DNA of 64,000 nucleotides from JAAUUE01 sp943370025 (GTDB taxonomy: Bacteria > Cyanobacteriota > Cyanobacteriia > Cyanobacteriales > JAAUUE01): assembly GCA_943370025.1 (NCBI GenBank), contig CALRPI020000023.1, positions 1-64,000 of the forward strand, given 5' to 3'. A program made the translations under genes and the position numbers. Every line of letters begins with the position of its first letter. Position 1 is the stretch's first letter. Positions 25,674 to 34,134 of this stretch are shown here, piece after piece. The notes beneath the pieces were generated by a model. It worked only from the letters and a program-made list of their open reading frames with translations, was not told where the DNA came from and made no database searches.

Positions 25674-25778
25674 TACAGCACTTTGCGTTCAAATGAGACA
25701 CACCACAAATATTGAAAGTCCTATCCATGTTGGGTTTAAGAGTGGATGGCTGTAGCCACCCACTCTTAAACTGCTGTA
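25674..25778 (+). repeat. Family C element, copy C3
   Basis: TACAGCACTTTGCGTTCAAA to AAACTGCTGTA. The hairpin TTTAAGAGTGGATGGCTG pairs with AGCCACCCACTCTTAAA. The stem bases differ from other copies in a paired way (AAGAGTG with CACTCTT). Confidence 0.9.
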
Positions 25779-25789
25779 GTATGACTTTA

Positions 25790-25852
25790 GGCAATTGAAA
25801 AAGGCACGCCCAGAGGGTACGCCTTTTTCAAAATATTTTGGATTGCTATAGT
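25790..25852. repeat. Hairpin element with a family A right end
   Basis: GCAATTGAAAAAGGC and GCCTTTTTCAAAAT flank ACGCCCAGAGGGTAC, then TTTTGGATTGCTATA, which matches the family A terminus. The left terminus is missing. Confidence 0.5.
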
Positions 25853-25870
25853 TGGGTTGGAAATCAATGT

Positions 25871-26269
25871 CTAGTCTAAATATCCCATCAGGGCAGTTGC
25901 TTCACCTAGGTAGTTGGAGGCAACAGGACGAGCACCAAAGACCGAGTAGGTGTCAGAAATCGCCAAGCCAGAGGCAATTACGGGGCGCTCACCAGATTGA
26001 TAGAAGCTATCAGCGACAACTAGATGACTGGCAACGATCGGGCGCTCTCCACATTGGTAATAGGTTTCCATTACTTCCACGGTAGCAGCGGTGGTGGGGC
26101 GATCGCCGTAGGCATTGGTATGATTGGTAATTGCCAGACTAGTAGGGGCTACAGGACGCTCATAGATTCCGGGAGTTTCCTCAGCGGCTGGCTTAAGAGC
26201 CAGGGGAGCTGTATTTCCGGCAGTTCTAGCAGTAGAAGTAGTCGATCGTCTGGTGCGGGGAGTAGCCAT
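25871..26269 (-). CDS. Protein of five degenerate 20-residue repeats
   Basis: The 132-residue protein has a basic Ser/Thr-rich start (MATPRTRRSTTSTARTAGN) and then about five tandem units of 19-21 residues. Each has a G-x-RP core followed by an AS-x-L-x-V/I pattern: YERPVAPTSLAIT, DRPTTAATVEVME, ERPIVASHLVVAD, ERPVIASGLAISD and ARPVASNYLGE. Family and function are not recognised. There is no signal peptide and no membrane segment. The regular units suggest a small beta-repeat or solenoid. It is flanked by repeat DNA on both sides. Confidence 0.6.
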   Translation of the reverse strand: MATPRTRRSTTSTARTAGNTAPLALKPAAEETPGIYERPVAPTSLAITNHTNAYGDRPTTAATVEVMETYYQCGERPIVASHLVVADSFYQSGERPVIASGLAISDTYSVFGARPVASNYLGEATALMGYLD

Positions 26270-26659
26270 AGGTTTTGTCCTTTGTTTTATCTTTTACTGA
26301 AATTATGTTCGACCCATTTGTTAGGTAATGGGTTAGTTCTTAAAGGTAATGATGCTTAGTCATGATCTCCCTCACAGCGTGGGGGCATCTTAACTTCTTT
26401 CGCATTACCGATAATGAAGAATCAAAACTAGCCCAAAGTCTTCTTTGATATGGCACTCCCATATGACCTATGAGCAGCTATTGAAATCAAAAAGGATATT
26501 GAGGGCAAAAAACGGAGGTCGTAATCTCAGCTTGTCTAGAGCCAAATATGATGAATTTGTTTCTCAACTAATTTAGATTACTTTGCACAATATAAATATA
26601 TTAAGCAATTTCGTACAGAAATCTACATATTTGTCAATAACTTGTGGCTTATTGCTACA
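26270..26659. other. 390-bp gap before the repeat nest
   Basis: The only open frame noted is 26463-26576 (+), 37 residues, MTYEQLLKSKRILRAKNGG..., rich in Lys and Arg. It could be a small gene or a remnant, and nothing supports either strongly. Confidence 0.3.
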
Positions 26660-26765
26660 TATAGCACTTTTCAAATGTATGGGGTACAAAGTTTTTGTTG
26701 AGAGCCTCGCGGAGCGAGGCTCTCAACAAAAACTTTGGTTCTTTGAAAGCGCAAAGCGCTGTATA
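26660..26765. repeat. Family G element
   Basis: TATAGCACTTTTCAAA and TTTGAAAGCGCAAAGCGCTGTATA-like ends surround a very strong hairpin, AGTTTTTGTTGAGAGCCTCG with its complement. This is the only copy seen in the window. Confidence 0.65.
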
Positions 26766-26957
26766 GCAATCGCAAAGGGGGTTGAGATGATTTTGGTAGT
26801 GGGAACCCCCGGAAATGGGGTTCCCACTACATTCAGCACTTTGCATTCAAATGAGACACGCCACAAATATTGAAAGTCCTATCAGTGTTGGGTTTGAGAG
26901 TGGGCAGCGACAACCCCCCACTCTCAAACTACTGTAACCTACTTGGCGACGGCTATA
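26762..26957 (-). repeat. Family F element, copy F3, interrupted by a family C copy
   Basis: The left part TATAGCAATCGCAAAGGGGG through GGGGTTCCCACTAC and the right part ACCTACTTGGCGACGGCTAT, ending A, together match the reverse complement of F2 (33950-34044). Element C4 lies at 26832-26936, exactly between them. Confidence 0.8.
26832..26936 (+). repeat. Family C element, copy C4, inserted within F3
   Basis: TTCAGCACTTTGCATTCAAA to CTCAAACTACTGTA, the same 105 bp as other copies. The flanks rejoin into a family F element when it is removed. Confidence 0.88.
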
Positions 26958-26963
26958 TAGTAA

Positions 26964-26998
26964 TTTGAGTGTGGGCAGCGACAACCGCCCACACTCAA
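26964..26998. repeat. Isolated family C-type hairpin
   Basis: TTGAGTGTGGGC and GCCCACACTCAA pair across AGCGACAACC. It resembles only the hairpin half of family C. Confidence 0.6.
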
Positions 26999-27074
26999 AC
27001 CCAAATCTACAGGAATTAGGCATTCGGACATTTTTATGGGCATGGAGCACTCGGAAAAACATCTAGATGTTGTC

Positions 27075-27176
27075 TATAGCACTCCCAAATGGTTTCACCC
27101 ACCGAAGGCGGGTGAAACCATTTACTAGAAGCAAGTTGACTTGGCAACTGTTAGAAAATGATTTAGGACTGCTATA
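27075..27176. repeat. Family A element, copy A5
   Basis: TATAGCACTCCCAAAT and ATTTAGGACTGCTATA ends with the GGTTTCACCC hairpin. The right-hand 60 bases are identical to copy A1. Confidence 0.88.
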
Positions 27177-27337
27177 GATTTTGTCTAAATAATTAAGTTC
27201 TGTAATTATTTGTGAGCAATCTAAATTATTTGTGATTAATTCAAATATTTATGATTAATTCAAAATTCTTCCCTAGTTTTTCACTTTTTGTCTCTAAAGT
27301 AGGAGGTAGTTAAACCTTAATCCAGCAGTTTTTAGCC

Positions 27338-27649
27338 ATGTTAACAAACGCCAAATCTATTTTCCACCCCGAAGTAAATAGTGTCTCTGATGTCTTTTCC
27401 ACAACTTCTGAAGCTTTGAGTTATTTGTATGCCCAAGTAACAAAGACTTGTTACTTGACGGAGGATGATCGCCTCTTAATCAAATCGGTACTACTCCGAG
27501 AACAGTTACAGGAAGAGGAGTATCGGATCATTAATCGGATTCTTTATTCTATCCGGCGGGGATGGATCAAACTAGCAAAGGAACCCTACTGTAGCGTAGT
27601 TGCTAAGGGAGACAATCGATCGCAGAACTTTTTGAAATCAGTAGCTTAG
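27338..27649 (+). CDS. Conserved-looking small soluble protein, function unknown
   Basis: The 103-residue protein is mostly helical (SDVFSTTSEALSYLYAQVTK, LTEDDRLLIKSVLLREQLQE, EYRIINRILYSIRRGWIKL) with no membrane segment. I do not recognise its family. AGGAGG at about 27300 is too far (about 32 bases) to be its ribosome-binding site. The DNA composition is like that of neighbouring genes. thiL follows 111 bases later on the same strand. Confidence 0.55.
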   Translation: MLTNAKSIFHPEVNSVSDVFSTTSEALSYLYAQVTKTCYLTEDDRLLIKSVLLREQLQEEEYRIINRILYSIRRGWIKLAKEPYCSVVAKGDNRSQNFLKSVA

Positions 27650-27760
27650 GTCTATTCCTAGATAGTGGTGCTAGATGGAAAAACAAAAATCTTGAAAACT
27701 AAAAATATTATTGGGAATTTCTGTGATTCTTCTAGGATAGTTTCTGGAGAATAGAAGAAT

Positions 27761-28849
27761 ATGCAAATACGCGAAATTGGTGAACAAGGGCTGTTAAGGA
27801 TTCTCCAAGGTTTTTGTCCTGCGGAGATCATCGGAGATGATGGAGCCGTTTTACCATGGGTTGATCCTGTGGGTAAGATGCAGGAAACTGTTGATACACA
27901 AAGCCTGAGCGATCGTCGATCTTTGGTGGTAACAACTGATGTATTGGTAGAAGGAGTGCATTTTAGTGATCGCACTACCAGCCCCTCAGATGCAGGCTGG
28001 CGGGCTGTGGCAGCAAATTTGTCTGATCTTGCAGCTATGGGGGCATTACCGATTGGGATTACTGTCGGTTTGGGGTTGCGGGGCGAAACGGAGGTTAGTT
28101 GGCTGGAAGGATTGTATCAAGGGATGGTTGATTGTCTGCAACAAACCCCGATCATCGGTGGAGATGTAGTTAGATCCCCCACAAATACTATTGCCATCAC
28201 GGCTTTTGGGCAAGTGGATCCCCGGAGGGTAATCCGGCGGAGTTCGGCTCAAGTGGGAGATGCGATCGTTATGACAGGCAGTCACGGCAAATCCAAAGCC
28301 GGTTTGGAATTATTGTTATATCCAGAAAAATATCAGCAAGGGTCAGAGACGACTAGTTTCCCAGAGGATTATCGAGAAATGATTCGGGCACACCAACGCC
28401 CCCAACCCAGATTAGATGTCTTGCCCTACTTAGCTGCTCTAGCTGACCTAGCCGATCTAGACACCTTAACTGAGGGAAGCCATATTGGGGCAGAGTTAAA
28501 TTACAATGTTGCTGGCATGGATAGTAGTGATGGCTTGGTCGATGCCATTTGCCAAATTTGTCGAGCTAGTGGCGTGGGGGCAAGGATCGATCGATCTGCT
28601 TTATCTATCCCAGAAGCCATTACCCGGATGGTATCTGCCAAAACTGCTCTAGACTGGGTACTTTACGGTGGAGAGGATTTTGAATTAGTTCTTTGTTTAC
28701 CTTGGGCAGCGGCAGAATCCTTAGTCCAGTCCTTAGGCGCAGGGGCAGCAATTATTGGCACTATTACCGCTGAACCCGCTATCCTCTTGCTCAGTGAAAG
28801 GGAGGAAACTCTGAATCTGACTCAAGAGCAAGGCTTTCAGCACTTCTAA
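27761..28849 (+). CDS. thiL: Thiamine-monophosphate kinase
   Basis: ThiL phosphorylates thiamine monophosphate to thiamine pyrophosphate with ATP. The 362-residue protein has the PurM/SelD-like fold with REIGEQGLL at the start, IGDDGAV, TTDVLVEGVHF, the Mg-binding GWRAVAANLSDLAAMGA, IIGGDVVRSP and the C-terminal VLYGGEDFELVL. It is somewhat longer than the common 320-330 residues, mainly through a loop near SLSDRRS and another near LADLADLDTL. No TPP riboswitch is visible upstream. Confidence 0.93.
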   Translation: MQIREIGEQGLLRILQGFCPAEIIGDDGAVLPWVDPVGKMQETVDTQSLSDRRSLVVTTDVLVEGVHFSDRTTSPSDAGWRAVAANLSDLAAMGALPIGITVGLGLRGETEVSWLEGLYQGMVDCLQQTPIIGGDVVRSPTNTIAITAFGQVDPRRVIRRSSAQVGDAIVMTGSHGKSKAGLELLLYPEKYQQGSETTSFPEDYREMIRAHQRPQPRLDVLPYLAALADLADLDTLTEGSHIGAELNYNVAGMDSSDGLVDAICQICRASGVGARIDRSALSIPEAITRMVSAKTALDWVLYGGEDFELVLCLPWAAAESLVQSLGAGAAIIGTITAEPAILLLSEREETLNLTQEQGFQHF

Positions 28850-28882
28850 TCCTGTTTCAAGGAAAGATTGACACCTTGGACT

Positions 28883-28987
28883 TACAGTCGATTGAGAGTG
28901 GGTGGCAACAGCCACTCACTCTCAATCCGAACATTGACAAATATTTCAACGGTTGCAATGTGTCCCTTTTGAACAAAAATTGCTGTA
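28883..28987 (-). repeat. Family C element, copy C5
   Basis: TACAGTCGATTGAGAGTGGG to ACAAAAATTGCTGTA, reverse orientation, more diverged. It starts 34 bases after the thiL stop codon. A GGGCGTAAAGCCTTGCGCCC hairpin follows at about 28998. Confidence 0.8.
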
Positions 28988-29063
28988 TGACCTGAAAAAG
29001 GGCGTAAAGCCTTGCGCCCCTACACAAATCTCTATTTGGATATAACCTTGAGCTTCTTCATCG

Positions 29064-29987
29064 CTAATCTTTCCCTAAAGCTCCCGGTGCGCCAGTTAGG
29101 GTTTTTGTGGGCGAACAGGTGATGATCATAATTAGCAGGGTGAGGATATAAGGAGAAGCATTGAATAAATAATAGAAAGAATCTACGCCGATCGCCTGCA
29201 AAGCCGGACCGATCGCCTGCGCTCCCCCAAAGAGCATGGAAGCATAGAGGCATTGCAGAGGATTCCACTTCGCAAAGATTACCAACGCCACCGCCATCAA
29301 GCCCTGACCGCTAGAAATCCGCTCCGTCCAACTGCCGGGATAATATAAAGATAAATACGCCCCGCCAATGCCAGCTAAGAAACTGCCAGCGATAATAGAC
29401 AGCATTCTTACCTTAAAGATAGAAACCCCCATCGCCAAGGCGGCATCGGGACTATCCCCCACGGCGCGAATAAACAAACCCCAGCGAGTTGACTTGAAAA
29501 ACCATTGCATCAGAGGGGCGATCGCCACCCCAATCAAAAACAACGGGCTAATCTTCAATGCAGACTCCAAGGCAGGCATCCCACTCCAAGCTCCAAACTC
29601 TAGGGAAGGTAACTGGGGAGCTGGGGGCTGGATGTAGGGCTTACCCAGAAAGAAAGCAATGCCACTGCCAAAAATAATCATAGCAATCCCCACCGCCACA
29701 TCGTTGACTCGCTTTTGTTGGGATAGCCAGCCGTGGATTACACCCAACAGCATTCCAGCAAAACCAGCTACTAACACCCCTAGCCAAGGAGATTTAGTGA
29801 TGTAGGAAGTCGCATAAGCACTCATGGCTCCCATGAGCAGAGTGCCTTCCAAGCCAAGGTTAATCTTGCCGCTTTTTTCTGTGAGACATTCGCCTAAACT
29901 TACAAACAAAAATGGCGCACTGCCCCGAAGAGTTCCCCCCAAAATTGCTAAAGGAACCCCTATCCAGCCTAATGTTTCTCCTGCCAT
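29064..29987 (-). CDS. ABC transporter permease, nucleoside/simple-sugar type
   Basis: The 307-residue protein has about eight to nine membrane segments and the BPD_transp_2 family signature SGKINLGLEGTLLMGA near residue 38, with VNDVAVGIAMIIFGSGIAFF and RAVGDSPDAALAMGV. This branch (YufQ/NupQ-like) pairs with a second permease, an ATPase and a BMP-type lipoprotein to import nucleosides. None of those partners is adjacent, so the substrate and complex are unknown. AGGA eight bases before the ATG supports the start. Confidence 0.85.
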   Translation of the reverse strand: MAGETLGWIGVPLAILGGTLRGSAPFLFVSLGECLTEKSGKINLGLEGTLLMGAMSAYATSYITKSPWLGVLVAGFAGMLLGVIHGWLSQQKRVNDVAVGIAMIIFGSGIAFFLGKPYIQPPAPQLPSLEFGAWSGMPALESALKISPLFLIGVAIAPLMQWFFKSTRWGLFIRAVGDSPDAALAMGVSIFKVRMLSIIAGSFLAGIGGAYLSLYYPGSWTERISSGQGLMAVALVIFAKWNPLQCLYASMLFGGAQAIGPALQAIGVDSFYYLFNASPYILTLLIMIITCSPTKTLTGAPGALGKD

Positions 29988-30058
29988 AAAGTTTTTCCTC
30001 TTTCTATTGGGGAGAATATTAGATTGTCGAGGTTTTTCTTAACTGTTCATATAGAACA

Positions 30059-30140
30059 TATCGCGACCCTAAATAGGTTGAGAACGGCTTCCCCGGAGGG
30101 TGTGTCTCTTTCAACCCAATGAGAATTGCTGTTTCTATAA
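30059..30140. repeat. Family A element, copy A7, decayed
   Basis: TATCGCGACCCTAAATAGGT then GAGAACGGCTTCCCCGGAGG; the stem and right terminus are heavily altered. Confidence 0.5.
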
Positions 30141-30210
30141 CTATAGTCATAGATTGATGATCTTGTTAAATTAGCTGTACTATAGTTTTTTTTGATGCTA
30201 TTTTTGATGC

Positions 30211-30302
30211 TATAGCGATCCTAAATGGGTTGAGAATGGCTCACCCTCCGGGTGAGCCATTCTCAACCCTCTAAAATTCTAAATTCATTTAGGATAACTA
30301 TA
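30211..30302. repeat. Family A element, copy A8
   Basis: TATAGCGATCCTAAAT and ATTTAGGATAACTATA flank a perfect stem GGGTTGAGAATGGCTCACCC around TCC. Compared with A3 (4966-5057), the stem differs on both arms in matching ways. Confidence 0.88.
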
Positions 30303-30380
30303 TTTATAAAGTATTATGATTTATCGCTCCCAATGAGAGCGATAAATCAAGCCTTTCAGCCATTTTATAAATGGACTCTC
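30301..30380 (+). repeat. Family B element, copy B5, leader of the atzG-like gene
   Basis: TATTTATAAAGTATTATGAT and CATTTTATAAATGGACTCTC surround TTATCGCTCCCAATGAGAGCGATAA. It ends 36 bases before ATG 30417 and overlaps the end of A8 by two bases. Confidence 0.8.
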
Positions 30381-30416
30381 AGGAAAATTTCTAGTAAAAG
30401 ATAAAAATTGAGGCTT

Positions 30417-30605
30417 ATGAGTGAGCAGCATGTAGAAGTCAAAGTTTATATAGAGCAGATGGCGAAGTTGTTAGATTTGCCAATTCCTGAAGAATGTGAG
30501 CAGGGAGTGATTGATAATTTTATCCGAATGCAGGCTATCGCAGCCCTCGTTACCGAATTTTCCCTGCCCGATGAGATTGAAACTGCCCCCATCTTCCAAC
30601 CCTAG
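30417..30605 (+). CDS. AtzG-like (DUF4089) small subunit
   Basis: The 62-residue helical protein (MSEQHVEVKVYIEQMAKLLD...) matches the short DUF4089/AtzG type, which is related to GatC and binds an AtzE-type amidase. In Pseudomonas sp. ADP, AtzG is needed for AtzE, the 1-carboxybiuret hydrolase of cyanuric acid breakdown. The amidase gene starts nine bases after the stop, which fits a two-subunit complex. ATG 30417 is preferred to TTG 30408. Confidence 0.8.
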   Translation: MSEQHVEVKVYIEQMAKLLDLPIPEECEQGVIDNFIRMQAIAALVTEFSLPDEIETAPIFQP

Positions 30606-30614
30606 GTATCTACT

Positions 30615-31994
30615 ATGAATCATGCTACGGAAATTAGTGCCGCCATCAAGGCTGGTCAAACCACTGCTAAAGCTGTCACTACCGCTGCCCTAGAGCAGAT
30701 TGATCGCCTCAATCCGGTAGTCAATGCTTTTACAACTGTCCTCAAGGAACAGGCAATTCAAGATGCCGAAATGATCGATCGCCGCCTCGCCCAGGGTGAG
30801 GATCCGGGAGTATTAACCGGAGTTCCCTTTGCTGTCAAAGATTTAATTGATGTCGCCGGGATTGTCACCCTTGCTGGGTCGAAAATTAACCAAGATAACC
30901 CACCCGCTACCGCTGATGCCACTACGGTAAAAGCTCTCAAAACTGCCGGAGCGGTGCTGGTGGGAGCTTGCGTGATGGATGAGTATGCCTACGGTTTTTC
31001 TACGGAAAATAGCCACTACGGAGCTAGTCATAATCCCCATAATTTAGATCACGTAGCCGGAGGATCTTCCGGTGGCTCGGCAGCGGCGGTGACAGCGGGC
31101 TTAGTGCCCTTCACCCTAGGTTCGGATACCAACGGTTCAATCCGGGTTCCTTCGGCACTGTGCGGTATTTTTGGGCTGAAGCCCACCTATGGTCGGGTAT
31201 CTCGTTTTGGCACCTATCCCTTTGCTGGCAGTTTCGACCACATAGGACCCTTCGCTCGATCGATCCCAGATTTAGCAGCCGTATTTGATTGTATTCAAGG
31301 TTATGATCCTCAGGATCCCGTGTCGAGTAATTATCCTGTGGTTCCCTGCCTCCCAGAACTAGGTAAAGGTTTAGCTGGAATTAGACTCGCGATCGCTGAT
31401 GGACATTTTGCCAAAGGAGCGCACCCAGAGGCATTTCAGGCTTTAGCAAAAGTAGCGGAAGCTTTAGAAGTCACCGCTAAGGTAACCATTCCTGAAGCTC
31501 ATCGGGCAAGGGCGGCGGCTTTTCTGATCACAGCCAGTGAAGGGGCAAATTTACACCTAGAACGTCTCAAGACCCGCCCCTTTGACTTTGACCCCGCCAC
31601 GCGCGATCGCTTTCTGGCTGGGGCATTAACTCCTACCAGTTGGTACTTGCAAGCTCAACGGTTTAGAAGTTGGTATCGATCGCAGCTCCAGCAAATTTTC
31701 CAAACAGTAGACGTGATCCTTGCTCCCACAACTCCCTGTGTGGCTCCCAAAATTGGGCAGCAGACCATTAATATTGACGGCGTAGAAGTGCTTGCTCGTC
31801 CCAATTTGGGAATTTTTACCCAACCCCTCTCTTTTATCGGCTTACCCATTATTTCTGTCCCCGTCCATCTGCCCAATTCTTTGCCCCTAGGTGTGCAGCT
31901 AATTGCCGCTCCCTATAATGAAGCTCTGATTCTCCGGGTAGCCAAGGTACTAGAAGATCAGGGAGTTGCCACTGCTCCGGTGCCAACACTATAA
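30615..31994 (+). CDS. AtzE-like amidase
   Basis: The 459-residue protein is an amidase-signature hydrolase: the catalytic lysine is in FAVKDLIDVAG, the serine region is GGSSGGSAAAV, and GSDTNGSIRVPS supplies the nucleophile. It groups with AtzE by the preceding AtzG-like subunit and the overall pattern. True AtzE acts on 1-carboxybiuret; no other cyanurate genes (atzD, atzH, trzD) are nearby. The substrate is therefore likely a different ureido or amide compound, and a GatA role is less likely because gatB and gatC are not present here. Confidence 0.85.
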   Translation: MNHATEISAAIKAGQTTAKAVTTAALEQIDRLNPVVNAFTTVLKEQAIQDAEMIDRRLAQGEDPGVLTGVPFAVKDLIDVAGIVTLAGSKINQDNPPATADATTVKALKTAGAVLVGACVMDEYAYGFSTENSHYGASHNPHNLDHVAGGSSGGSAAAVTAGLVPFTLGSDTNGSIRVPSALCGIFGLKPTYGRVSRFGTYPFAGSFDHIGPFARSIPDLAAVFDCIQGYDPQDPVSSNYPVVPCLPELGKGLAGIRLAIADGHFAKGAHPEAFQALAKVAEALEVTAKVTIPEAHRARAAAFLITASEGANLHLERLKTRPFDFDPATRDRFLAGALTPTSWYLQAQRFRSWYRSQLQQIFQTVDVILAPTTPCVAPKIGQQTINIDGVEVLARPNLGIFTQPLSFIGLPIISVPVHLPNSLPLGVQLIAAPYNEALILRVAKVLEDQGVATAPVPTL

Positions 31995-31995
31995 A

Positions 31996-32036
31996 TATTA
32001 TTTGTGGGCTTCGATGACCCTCAGCCCACGGATAAT
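31996..32036. terminator. Hairpin after the amidase gene
   Basis: ATTATTTGTGGGCT pairs with AGCCCACGGATAAT across TCGATGACCCTC, the same loop family as 933-975. Confidence 0.6.
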
Positions 32037-32160
32037 CCATTTATAGTGTGCAAGACCTAATTTAATGTAACAAAATATACATTTCCTTGGGAGGTAAGAA
32101 TACTTGCCAACTACAATAGAGGAAGTCGGGTTTCTATGAACAATTGTGGTATTGCCAGCT

Positions 32161-32263
32161 AATACCAAATCAAAAAAATGGTTTCACCATTTTTTTGATT
32201 TAAATTCCTGCGCAGCAAGGTATTCAAAATCTTATTTGTATCAACTATTTAGCAAAATGCTAT
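32161..32263 (+). repeat. Family D element, copy D1
   Basis: AATACCAAATCAAAAAAATG, a GGTTTCACC tip, CATTTTTTTGATTT, then CAGCAAGGTATTCAAAATCT through AGCAAAATGCTAT. It is a full-length copy of about 103 bp. Confidence 0.8.
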
Positions 32264-32385
32264 AAGGTTTGGGATGTAGCTTGCTTCCCGTAGGATGGGG
32301 AATTCAATTAATTCCGCAAGAAGTCTATTTTTGAACCATTTAGGGTTGTCATAGCGAACCAGCGCATAGGTTGGAGGGAGAAAAT

Positions 32386-33678
32386 ATGGCTTTATCTTTG
32401 TTTAGTGATGCGAGCAAGCGCTTAGCACAGGCTTTGAAATTTGTGGCTATTTCTGAAGATGCGATCGAACATTTGAAATATCCTAAGGCTAGTTTGAGTG
32501 TCTCGATTCCCGTGCGGATGGATGATGGCTCCCTGCGCTTCTTTCCCGGCTATCGAGTCCGCTACGACGACACCAGAGGTCCCACCAAGGGAGGAGTCCG
32601 CTACCATCCGGGAGTGAATTTAGACGAAGTGCAATCCTTAGCTTTTTGGATGACTTTTAAGTGTGCCGCTTTGAACCTGCCCTACGGTGGTGGTAAGGGG
32701 GGCATTACCGTCAACCCGAAGGAACTATCTCGCCTGGAACTAGAAAGACTCAGCCGGGGTTACGTCGACGCGATCGCAGATTTTATTGGTCCCGATGTGG
32801 ATATCCTTGCCCCCGATATGTATACCAATCAAATGATCATGGGCTGGATGATGGATCAATACAGCATCATCAAGCGGCAAATCAGCCCGGCAGTAGTCAC
32901 CGGTAAGCCCATTACTATGGGAGGCAGCCTCGGTCGGGAAGCAGCCACAGCGATGGGGGCTTTCTTTGTGATTGAACGGATGATGAGCAAACTTGATCGC
33001 CACCCCAGCAATACCACCGTAGCTGTGCAGGGCTTTGGCAATGCCGGGGGGACGATCGCCGAACTGATGGCGAAGGCTGGCTATAAGGTTTTAGCCGTCA
33101 GCGATTCCCAAGGCGGAATCTACGCCAAAAAAGGCTTAGATATTCCCAGTATCCGCCAGTATAAGCAATCTAGCCGCAGCATTCAGGCTGTCTACTGTGC
33201 TGGCACGGTGTGCAATGTAGTGGAACACGAAGTCATTACTAACGACCAACTCCTGACTCTAGATGTAGATATCCTGATCCCTGCTGCTTTGGAGAACCAA
33301 ATCACGGTAGCTAACGCATCGCAAATTCAAGCCAAATATATTTTTGAGGTGGCTAATGGTCCCGTTACTTCTGAGGCAGATGGGATTCTCGATCAAAAAG
33401 GGATTATGGTTTTCCCCGATATTTTGATCAATGCTGGGGGAGTAACTGTCAGCTATTTTGAATGGGTACAGAATCGCAGCGGCTTGTATTGGACTCTAGA
33501 AGAAGTGAATCATCGTCTCCAAGAAAAGATGGTGGCAGAAGCTGATCAAATCTGGGCAATTTCTCAAGACCTAGGTACTTCCCTGAGAACTGCCGCTTAT
33601 ATCCATGCCTTGAATCGACTAGGAGAAGCGATCGATGCCAAAGGAACGAGGGATTACTACGCAAATAGAAAATTTTAG
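32386..33678 (+). CDS. gdhA: Glutamate dehydrogenase (Glu/Leu/Phe/Val family)
   Basis: The enzyme interconverts glutamate with 2-oxoglutarate and ammonia, usually with NADP in cyanobacteria. The 430-residue protein has the substrate lysine in KCAALNLPYGGGKGGI, the catalytic aspartate region DILAPDMYTN, the Rossmann GFGNAGGTIAELMA and the C-terminal ILINAGGVTVSYFEWVQN. ATG 32386 is chosen over TTG 32371: GGAGGGAG lies six bases upstream of the ATG. It stands alone. Confidence 0.93.
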   Translation: MALSLFSDASKRLAQALKFVAISEDAIEHLKYPKASLSVSIPVRMDDGSLRFFPGYRVRYDDTRGPTKGGVRYHPGVNLDEVQSLAFWMTFKCAALNLPYGGGKGGITVNPKELSRLELERLSRGYVDAIADFIGPDVDILAPDMYTNQMIMGWMMDQYSIIKRQISPAVVTGKPITMGGSLGREAATAMGAFFVIERMMSKLDRHPSNTTVAVQGFGNAGGTIAELMAKAGYKVLAVSDSQGGIYAKKGLDIPSIRQYKQSSRSIQAVYCAGTVCNVVEHEVITNDQLLTLDVDILIPAALENQITVANASQIQAKYIFEVANGPVTSEADGILDQKGIMVFPDILINAGGVTVSYFEWVQNRSGLYWTLEEVNHRLQEKMVAEADQIWAISQDLGTSLRTAAYIHALNRLGEAIDAKGTRDYYANRKF

Positions 33679-34134
33679 CAGATTTTAGCTTGGTCTAGGG
33701 CTGGCATCCTGTTCTAGTTAGCGATCGCCATATTTCACTGATTGTAAGTATTTTCACTGGAGTAATACCATACTTACAACCATTTTAGGATTGCTATATA
33801 AGGTATTTTGCTATAAGTTGGAGATAGTAAAGACCCTAGTTTTTATGACTTATAGAAATTACGCACTGCCAACGAATTATCTAGGTTCGCAGACATTTTT
33901 GTAGGTGTGGAATGCCTTAAATAAACTCTCAAATGCGTAAGCTGTAATTTATAGCCGTCGCCAAGCAGGTTATTTTGTGGGAATCCCCGCTTCGCTGGGG
34001 TTCCCACAACTAAAACTACCTCAACCCTCTTGGCGGTTGCTATACATAAGCTTATTTTTCAGAAATTCAGGGTGCAATTATTTCTAGGTGAATCTACAAT
34101 CTGCTAATTTAAGGCTGCTAGCTCTTGTGTGTAA
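33679..34134. other. 456-bp gap with repeat copies
   Basis: It contains a family A right end (CATTTTAGGATTGCTATA near 33781), copy H2 at 33846-33945 (ATTACGCACTGCCAACGAAT ... AAATGCGTAAGC) and copy F2 at 33950-34044. No gene is supported. Confidence 0.6.
33950..34044 (+). repeat. Family F element, copy F2
   Basis: TATAGCCGTCGCCAAGCAGG and CTTGGCGGTTGCTATA ends with a central hairpin TTGTGGGAATCCCCGC/GGGGTTCCCACAA. It is the intact reference for the interrupted copy at 26762-26957. Confidence 0.85.

Noticed and set aside
25558..25755. 65-residue plus-strand frame
   Set aside because: Covers a hairpin and family C copy C3.
26583..27062. Frames of 63-96 residues in the repeat nest
   Set aside because: They translate palindromic elements G, F and C.
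26660..27176. CRISPR array
   Set aside because: The repeats are palindromic units of different families without regular spacers, and no cas gene is in the window.
30615..31994. GatA, glutamyl-tRNA amidotransferase subunit A
   Set aside because: The preceding small gene is DUF4089/AtzG-like, which points to the AtzE branch.
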